From: Baffinella frigidus
Lineage: Eukaryota > Cryptophyceae > Cryptomonadales > Baffinellaceae
Length of the DNA stretch: 10,099 nt
Reading direction: 5' to 3'
NCBI GenBank assembly: GCA_026770585.1
Contig: MU647371.1
Span: 82,948-93,046, forward strand
In this document: positions 6,425 to 10,099 of the stretch, in pieces
How the letters are laid out: each line of letters opens with the position of its first letter
Numbering within the stretch: position 1 is the stretch's first letter
Made by a program: the position numbers and the translations under genes
Notes under the pieces: generated by a model
What the model saw: only the letters and a program-made list of their open reading frames with translations
Databases searched by the model: none
What the model was told of the DNA's origin: nothing

Positions 6425-6707
6425 CTGACGTTTTCGAAGGTTTATGGGGTTGGGGTTTCGGGATAAGGCGTCGGTTTCCCTCGAGCCCTCTGGCGTGGTA
6501 CCAGCGTCGCAGGGGGGTGTGCAGGTCCGCCCAACTGATCACCAACCCGGCCTCATCCGGGGACATGTTTAATCTAAAAGAAAACTGATCCCTATGTGTG
6601 CATAGGAGTTAGACGAAGGTCAATTAGGGCCCTAAGTAAATCTAATTAGGGACAGAATCCGGTTTGATCCGGATTGGCTGGTGGTCACCACAGTCACACC
6701 AGGTGGC
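6343..6707 (+). repeat. Dispersed direct repeats GGCTGGTGGT and CAGCGTCGCAGG
   Basis: GGCTGGTGGTSACMACAGTC, then AC(G/A)CCAGG(C/T)GGCG, occurs at 6343-6375 and 6676-6708. CAGCGTCGCAGGGGGG with GTGCAGGTCYGCCCAAC occurs at 6376-6409 and 6502-6535. Spacings are 333 and 126 bp. The second GGCTGGTGGT copy abuts the right end of the candidate insertion at 6553-6675. Confidence 0.8.
6553..6675. mobile_element. Possible insertion with TCATCCGG-like tips (weak)
   Basis: The left tip, TCATCCGGGGACATG, matches the tips of the foldback elements. The right end, CCGGATT, gives AATCCGG on the other strand. Flanks are GGCC (6549-6552) and GGCT (6676-6679), an imperfect 4-bp match. The right flank GGCTGGTGGT is a host repeat also found uninterrupted at 6343. 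Unlike the others it is not a long palindrome, and internal AATTAGGG copies are mostly direct. It may be a deleted or unrelated element. Confidence 0.35.
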
Positions 6708-6759
6708 GTCGGCCCAACCGTCCCCGAAAAATGCTCCCGCCTGATTGCAGGTGGGGAAT

Positions 6760-6909
6760 TTATCTCAGAAAACGAGTTCTAAAACTCGTTTTCTTAAGTC
6801 AATTCTCCTACAAATTTGTCAACTTATGCGGAGAGTAAAGAATAAGTTGACGAATTTGTAGAGGAATTGACTTAAGAAAACGAGTTTTAGAACTCGTTTT
6901 CTGAGATAA
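6760..6909. mobile_element. Foldback MITE-like element 3 (4-bp target duplication GAAT)
   Basis: This 150-bp element has 68-bp arms (6760-6827 and 6842-6909) that pair with three mismatches around a 14-bp loop. Both tips read TTATCTCAGAAAACG. GAAT lies on both sides (6756-6759, 6910-6913). Each arm contains its own inverted repeat (AAAACGAGTT with AACTCGTTTT), so the folded form would be branched. The shared CAACGAAA core is absent; CTACAAATTTGTCAAC occupies the inner arm instead. Excising it with one GAAT joins GCAGGTGGG to GAGCTCGCGGGG. This matches the uninterrupted copy at 7793-7817 at equal length with three substitutions. Confidence 0.88.
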
Positions 6910-6950
6910 GAATGAGCTCGCGGGGTTCGCGCGGCGCACTCAACCCGCGT

Positions 6951-7090
6951 TTATCCGGGGAAACCTGTTTTTCTTTGGTTTGACATCAACGAAAATTGCT
7001 ACACAATTCATTCTTACTAGTAATATTGAAACATTTGTGTAGTAATTTTTGTTGATGTCAAACTCAAGAAAAATAGGTTTCCCCGGATAA
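6951..7090. mobile_element. Foldback MITE-like element 4 (4-bp target duplication GCGT)
   Basis: This 140-bp element lies between GCGT at 6947-6950 and 7091-7094. The tips are identical (TTATCCGGGGAAACC) and arms of about 57 bp pair with about five mismatches. The inner core is CAACGAAAATTGCTACACAA on the left and its near complement at 7033-7054; the loop contains TTACTAGTAA. Outer arms (TTTTTCTT, GTTTGACAT) are private to this copy. The predicted empty site ACCCGCGTGTTC occurs intact at 7554-7565, which is strong support for insertion. It lies 41 bp from element 3. Confidence 0.9.
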
Positions 7091-7219
7091 GCGTGTTCTT
7101 ACAAAACTTATTTCAACAGCCGGCCATCTCCTCGCTTTCCGGTACACGGGAAATCAAGCGCTAAATATACATCATGGCTCCGATACCGCAAATGTCCACC
7201 GTGGAGACATCAGCTGATT

Positions 7220-7356
7220 TCATCCGGACGAGTATTTATGATAAATACGCACCGGCAACGAAAATTACTACACAAATGTTTTAATAACTACTAGTATGAT
7301 CGATTTGTGTAGTAAATTTCGTTGCCTTTGCGTATTTATCATAAATGCCGCGACGA
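7220..7356. mobile_element. Foldback MITE-like element 5 (4-bp target duplication GATT)
   Basis: The 137-bp element lies between GATT at 7216-7219 and 7357-7360. The right flank, GATTGCAGGTGGGG, is the same host sequence seen at 6743-6756. The left tip is TCATCCGGACGAG; the right tip, TCGTCGCGGC, pairs poorly, so the outermost bases have diverged. Inside, ATTTATGATAAATACGCA (7234-7251) pairs perfectly with 7329-7346. The shared core follows at 7256-7278 and 7303-7324. The loop, read on the minus strand, matches the GATCATACTAGTA loop of element 2, so element 5 is inverted relative to it. Confidence 0.82.
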
Positions 7357-7440
7357 GATTGCAGGTGGGGTACGATCTGTACTAGAATCTTATCCACTGC
7401 CCTGGAATCTAACCGGAATTTCACCTTGAATCCAAGGTGA

Positions 7441-7623
7441 AACGGTCTTCGGTCGCTGCTAAGTGGCTGGTTGCTGGTTGGGGACGTGCTGGCGGGGCTC
7501 GGGCGGCGCAACGCGCGGGGGCTCGTGGAGGACGCGCCCGCTGGGGCGCACTTTACCCGCGTGTTCCAACAAAAAAACGTTTCCCCCGATGTAGGACACA
7601 CCCGTGTTGCCCTTTTCCCCTGA
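7441..7623 (+). pseudogene. Exon-like repeat X, copy 1 (coding-like fragment)
   Basis: A 60-codon frame is open from 7441 to the TGA at 7621-7623 and contains GDVLAGLGRRNARGLVE followed by DAPAGAHFTRVFQQ. The 7481-7551 part matches 7801-7871 with very few differences. The same amino-acid frame is intact in both copies, although the copies are 320 bp apart and so sit in different frames of the window. A diverged piece at 8415-8450 reads GVVEDAAAGAHAAGM in the corresponding frame. There is no ATG at the start, so an exon or relic is more likely than a whole gene. The family is not recognised. Confidence 0.35.
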
Positions 7624-7688
7624 GGCGGGCCCGTCCAGGACCCGGTCCTCACACGTCTCAGCCCCGCGAGAAATCCCCCACGGCAGGT

Positions 7689-7773
7689 AGGGGATGTGCT
7701 GGGCGAGGTCCTAGGCGGGTCGTAGGACCCTACCGTAGGGCGTATGCGCCTACTCGCCACTCAAGGGATAGTT
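7689..7773. repeat. Composite palindromic repeat, inverted copy
   Basis: GAGGTCCTAGGCG, CCCTACCGTAGGG, CGTATGCGCCTACTCGCC and ACTCAAGGGATA follow in order. This is the reverse complement of the composite at 8071-8125 and 8866-8925, where the CTTAAGTGGCGAG motif leads into CATACGCCCTAC and CCTAGGACC. Confidence 0.75.
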
Positions 7774-7790
7774 CTGTGATGCCCGCCTGG

Positions 7791-7878
7791 TTGCAGGTGG
7801 GGGACGTGCTCGCGGGGCTCGGGCGGCGCAACGCGCGGGGGCTCGTGGAGGGCGCGCCCGCTGGGGCGCACGCGGCAG
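7791..7878 (+). pseudogene. Exon-like repeat X, copy 2, with splice-site-like edges
   Basis: The block is preceded by TTGCAG (7791-7796) and ends at CGGCAG followed by GTATGG (7879-7884). These are good matches to eukaryotic acceptor and donor sites, giving a possible 82-bp exon at 7797-7878. In frame it encodes GDVLAGLGRRNARGLVE and GAPAGAH. The donor-like CGGCAGGTATG recurs with the partial copy at 8451-8461, and TTGCAGGTGGGG recurs at 6745 and 7359. Conservation of both edges suggests the repeat derives from a real exon, but no complete gene model can be built here. Confidence 0.35.
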
Positions 7879-7917
7879 GTATGGCAGGCCCTCCTCAAAA
7901 GTTTTTTTGCTGTCATA

Positions 7918-7987
7918 GGGTGTAGGGTTGAGGGTTTGGGGTTGTGGGTTGAGGTATCAGGTTTACGGTTTCAGGATTCGGGGTTAT
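7918..7987 (+). repeat. Degenerate interstitial telomeric heptamers
   Basis: Ten consecutive heptamers keep perfect 7-bp register while their sequence decays: GGGTGTA, GGGTTGA, GGGTTTG, GGGTTGT, GGGTTGA, GGTATCA, GGTTTAC, GGTTTCA, GGATTCG, GGGTTAT. GGGTTTG is a rotation of the TTTGGGG unit. The G-rich strand is +, opposite to the terminal array, as in an inverted or captured former chromosome end. Decay to about 8010 (CGATTAGGGATTATG) may extend it. Confidence 0.8.
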
Positions 7988-8070
7988 GTATTAGGCACGT
8001 GCGATTAGGGATTATGAGGTGGGGTTTGTCCCATGGTACAGCTGCATATCATACGCTGCATGTCCCTTAC

Positions 8071-8166
8071 GTGGCGAGTAGGCGCATACGCCCTACTGTA
8101 GGGCCCTAGGACCTGCCTAGGACCTCTTGAGGGTCAATTTTGACCGCCTCGCCACTTAAGGGATGA
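8071..8166. repeat. Composite palindromic repeat, forward copy with inverted boundary
   Basis: GTGGCGAGTAGGCGCATACG, CCCTACTGTAGGG and CCTAGGACCTGCCTAGGACC are followed by a perfect GGTCAATTTTGACC hairpin (8132-8145) and then CTCGCCACTTAAGGGAT, the inverted form of the opening motif. The block is bracketed by oppositely oriented copies of the CTTAAGTGGCGAG motif. Confidence 0.75.
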
Positions 8167-8257
8167 GAAACTGCCCCCCCCTAGGACCACGGCTTCACCC
8201 CCTCGCCCCTATACGTCTGGACCATTTGACCGGGGGGTCGTGGAGGAAGCGGCCGCG

Positions 8258-8415
8258 GACCTGCCTAGGACCATACGCCCTACGGTAGGGCCCTGTGACC
8301 TGCCTAGGACCTGCCTAGGACCATACGCCCTACGGTAGGGCCCTAGGACCTGCCTAGGACCATACGCCCTACGGTAGGGCCCTAGGACCTGCCTAGGGCC
8401 CTAGGACCTGCCTAG
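8258..8415 (+). repeat. 39-bp tandem repeat of CCTAGGACC and CCCTACGGTAGGG hairpins
   Basis: The unit contains GGACCTGCCTAGGACC, ATACGCCCTACGGTAGGGC and CCTA. Three units carry the hairpin, at about 8278, 8328 and 8368, with extra CCTAGGACCTG slippage copies between them and two truncated units at the end. Both submotifs are palindromic, so either strand could form serial hairpins. The array is flanked on both sides by GGGGGGTCGTGGAGGA (8233 and 8415), part of repeat X, and so appears to have expanded inside a copy of X. Confidence 0.85.
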
Positions 8416-8461
8416 GGGGGTCGTGGAGGATGCGGCCGCTGGGGCGCACGCGGCAGGTATG
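8415..8461 (+). repeat. Repeat X, partial diverged copy
   Basis: GGGTCGTGGAGGATGCGGCC followed by GCTGGGGCGCACGCGGCAGGT matches the end of exon-like repeat X at 7836-7881, including the CGGCAG/GTATG edge. A shorter partner lies at 8232-8257 on the other side of the 39-bp array. Confidence 0.75.
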
Positions 8462-8620
8462 CACCCTACACCCTACCCTTAGTTCCCATAGGGTGAATAT
8501 TCACCCTAGCTCGCCCTAGGCAGGTCCTAGGGCCCTACGGTAGGGCGTATGAGCCTACTCGCCACTTGAGGGATACACCCTGCACCCTACCCTTACCCGG
8601 AACCCCGAACCCACACAGAT
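8462..8620. repeat. Composite palindromic repeat, inverted copy, between C-rich telomere-like stretches
   Basis: 8502-8575 repeats the inverted composite (CCTAGGCAGGTCCTAGGGCC, CTACGGTAGGGCG, CTCGCCACTTGAGGGATAC). It is bracketed by CACCCTACACCCTACCCTTA (8462-8481) and CACCCTGCACCCTACCCTTA (8577-8596). The second continues into CCCGGAACCCCGAACCC, which looks like degenerate C-rich telomeric sequence. Confidence 0.65.
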
Positions 8621-8790
8621 GGACTCGTACCACACGGTGGGCGTCGAGGGTTTCGTTGACCCTTGATTCGGGGGTGTTGCGTGACCAATTTGCACAGAAA
8701 AATCCTTAAAGTTAATTGTCTTCAGGTAAGTTGACTTTTGATGAAAGGTTCGTCGTCCACCGAGCGTACTTCCGTTCCGGGCGCGGCTAG
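8621..8790. other. Stretch without a supported gene
   Basis: No repeat or gene is recognised. TTCAGGTAAGT at 8721-8731 is a textbook match to a eukaryotic 5' splice site, but no convincing exon precedes it. Confidence 0.4.
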
Positions 8791-8811
8791 AATGGGGGGT
8801 TCAGCTTCAGG

Positions 8812-8883
8812 GTATCCCTTAAGTGGCGAGTATCCTTTAAGTGGCGAGTATCCCTTAAGTGGCGAGTATCCCTTAAGTGGCGC
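8812..8883 (+). repeat. 18-bp tandem repeat GTATCCCTTAAGTGGCGA, four copies
   Basis: Four exact-length units start at 8812, 8830, 8848 and 8866; they are almost identical (CCTTT in the second, CGC at the end of the last). The unit is the dispersed motif of 2140-2710. The array runs into TAGGCTCATACGCCCTACGG and CCTAGGACC, the composite palindrome. ATGGGGGGTTCAGCTTCA flanks it at 8792-8809 and 8924-8941. Confidence 0.92.
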
Positions 8884-9030
8884 GTAGGCTCATACGCCCT
8901 ACGGTAGGACCCTAGGACCTAGGATGGGGGGTTCAGCTTCACGACCCTGGCATGAGCCTGCCATAGGGACCCTTTCAGTTCGGAGAGTGTGCAGAGTAGG
9001 AGAGTAAGGAGAGAGAGAAGGGAGGGCGGA

Positions 9031-9146
9031 GGGGGGTACCTCTCTTTGCTCGGGTAGATGGGGGGTAGCTCTCTTTGCCCGGGTAAATGGGGGGTAGCTC
9101 TCTTTGTCCGGGTAAATGGGGGGTAGCTCTCTTTGCCCGAGTAAAC
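9031..9146 (+). repeat. 29-bp tandem repeat, four copies
   Basis: Units starting at 9031, 9060, 9089 and 9118 contain GGGGGGTAGCTCTCTTTG and CCCGGGTAAAT with a few substitutions. The minus-strand frames over it have repeated PPIYPGKESY-like peptides in two different frames, which follows from the 29-bp period and argues against coding. Confidence 0.93.
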
Positions 9147-9199
9147 GGGAGGGGGTACGAGGACGGCGCCGGACCAATTTGGTTTCGCGTTTTGCGTCT

Positions 9200-9220
9200 A
9201 AACCCGAAACCCGAAACCCC
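9200..9220 (-). repeat. Short interstitial telomeric block, three heptamers
   Basis: AAACCCG, AAACCCG and AAACCCC are in register, C-rich on + like the terminal telomere. The block ends six bases before the second copy of the 162-bp palindrome. Confidence 0.75.
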
Positions 9221-9226
9221 ACACTC

Positions 9227-9388
9227 ATAGGGCAACGGCCTGAAAGTGGGGTAGTTAGGCATACGGCATTGCCTAGGACCTCCCACCGTAGGCCGAGGGA
9301 TCCTAGGACCAAAAAGTCTCGGCCTACGGTAGGAGGTCCTAGGCAATGCCGTAGGCCTAACTACCCCATTTTCAGGCCGTTGCCCTAT
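9227..9388. mobile_element. 162-bp near-perfect palindromic element, copy 2
   Basis: This is the same element as 1022-1183, of identical length, with seven differences by my count. Here the two ends are fully complementary (ATAGGGCAACGGCCTGAAA and its partner), so copy 2 has the better preserved arms. It lacks the 29-bp flanking direct repeats of copy 1. Frames on both strands mirror each other because of the symmetry and are not genes. Confidence 0.88.
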
Positions 9389-9446
9389 CAATGTCCAACA
9401 CTGTTTCGAATCGTTGGGAAATTACCACACAGGCACACAGGGGGAT

Positions 9447-9475
9447 TATACGAGTAGGTGTATGGTACTCGTATA
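9447..9475. repeat. Short perfect inverted repeat
   Basis: TATACGAGTA (9447-9456) pairs with TACTCGTATA (9466-9475) around a 9-bp loop. Shortly after it, TTTTCCTGGGCAACGAA and TTTTCCTGGGCGACGAA repeat directly (about 9491 and 9535). Confidence 0.7.
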
Positions 9476-9773
9476 GTATTGATGACTGGTTTTCCTGGGC
9501 AACGAACGAGGTTGGAACACGAGAATTGATTTTTTTTTCCTGGGCGACGAAAAGTACCGATCTGAGTGTCTCGTGCAGGGTGGGCGGCGTGGGGTCCCGA
9601 GGTGTTGAACAGCAGCGACGCGCGCCCCCTCATCGCCTCCATCCTCCGAGCGGGGATGTCCGACATGGTGTGCCCCCACGGACTCCACTGTTACTTCCTT
9701 AAGTTAACAGCGGATCCACTTTTGCTTTGAGACGTTCCACTCTCGACGTTTGTCTCGGTGGGCAGCGCTCTTA

Positions 9774-9865
9774 GAGGCACGAGGAGTGGTCTCTCTCTTA
9801 TGAGGGAGGCACAGGTTATGAGGCACGAGGAGTGGTCTCTCTCTTATGAGGGAGGCACAGGTTAT
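9774..9865 (+). repeat. 46-bp exact tandem duplication
   Basis: 9774-9819 and 9820-9865 appear identical (both with GAGGCACGAGGAGTGGTC and CTTATGAGGGAGGCACAGG). The pair is bracketed by GGTGGGCAGCGCTCTT (9758) and GGTGGGCCGCGCTCTT (9882), so an outer duplication exists too. The identity implies recent origin. Confidence 0.9.
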
Positions 9866-10099
9866 GAGTGAGGTGGGCCGCGCTCTTCCAGGGATGAGGG
9901 TTGAGGGGTTCGAGAGTGTGCGCGCTGGCGCCTCTCAAGCTTATGCACTCGCACTCCATACACCAAGTCGTGAACGATGGGATGAAAACAGACTCACATA
10001 AACGGATGTCCGACCAAACATCACCTACGAGCACCGATGCATACGAAGCGGGGTCTGGAAGTTGGCTACAGGCATATCGCGGGCCAAGTCCACGCCAGA
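9866..10099. other. Right end of window, nothing recognised
   Basis: After the outer duplication edge I see no repeats or gene-like frame. The 72-aa minus frame at 9816-10034 begins within the 46-bp duplication and has no recognisable content. A gene may begin beyond the window. Confidence 0.4.

Noticed and set aside
7437-7925. Single 162-aa plus-strand frame
   Set aside because: It reads the two copies of repeat X in different frames, since they are 320 bp apart, so it cannot be one conserved protein; it is a chance frame in GC-rich DNA.
8258-9146. CRISPR-like regularly spaced repeats
   Set aside because: The repeats are contiguous tandem units without unique spacers of constant length, and no cas-like gene is present.
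647-9388. Idea that the palindromes are assembly or library foldback artefacts
   Set aside because: Arms carry mismatches, loops are non-symmetric, target duplications are exact and empty sites occur nearby, all of which fit genuine insertions better than artefacts.
8899-9457. Minus- and plus-strand frames of 113-138 aa over the 29-bp array and second palindrome
   Set aside because: Content follows from a 29-bp period read in shifting frames and from palindrome symmetry; the plus and minus peptides mirror each other.

Overview
This window is the left end of a eukaryotic nuclear chromosome or contig. It opens with a terminal telomeric array, C-rich on the + strand: ten AAACCCC heptamers, then a degenerate AAACCCT/GAACCCT block. 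The rest is about 10 kb of gene-poor subtelomere. TTTAGGG-type telomeres occur in plants, green algae, many alveolates and some stramenopiles. The sequence alone does not identify the organism; an alga or other protist is my guess. Base composition is balanced and CpG looks undepleted by eye. I see no complete recognisable gene, no tRNA or rRNA gene, no CRISPR array and no prokaryotic operon structure.

Layout. 1-132 telomere. 133-646 telomere-adjacent minisatellites. 647-1480 four adjacent inverted-repeat elements. 1824-2077 a 140-bp tandem duplication. 2140-2710 a stretch rich in CTTAAGTGG-like motifs. 2747-2916 a foldback element. 3269-3598 a coding-like minus-strand relic. 4219-4321 another inverted repeat. 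4357-5334 a dispersed duplication around heptamer and 20-bp minisatellites. 5441-6424 a repeat-containing, coding-like frame with two stops. 6553-7356 a cluster of nested insertions. 7441-7878 an exon-like repeat family. 7918-7987 degenerate telomeric heptamers. 8071-8925 palindromic tandem repeats. 9031-9146 a 29-bp satellite. 9200-9388 telomeric heptamers abutting a second copy of a 162-bp palindromic element. 9774-9865 a 46-bp duplication. The last 230 bases hold nothing I recognise.

The main result is a group of small non-coding foldback insertions of 137-170 bp at 647-787, 2747-2916, 6951-7090 and 7220-7356, with a relative at 6760-6909. Each is bounded by an exact 4-bp direct repeat (AACC, GATT, GCGT, GATT, GAAT) and has tips usually close to TNATC. 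Four of them share the same interior (consensus CAACGAAAWTTACTACAC in both arms). Three of those also share an ACTAGTA-centred loop. The outer arms, by contrast, are unrelated between elements yet remain nearly perfect inverted repeats inside each one. Conserved centres with locus-specific but self-complementary arms are the reverse of an ordinary MITE family and are the best candidate here for something undescribed. Removing the inserts at 6760-6909, 6951-7090 and 7220-7356, each with one repeat copy, leaves host sequence that aligns to paralogous uninterrupted copies at 7467-7570 and 7791-7878, which supports insertion.
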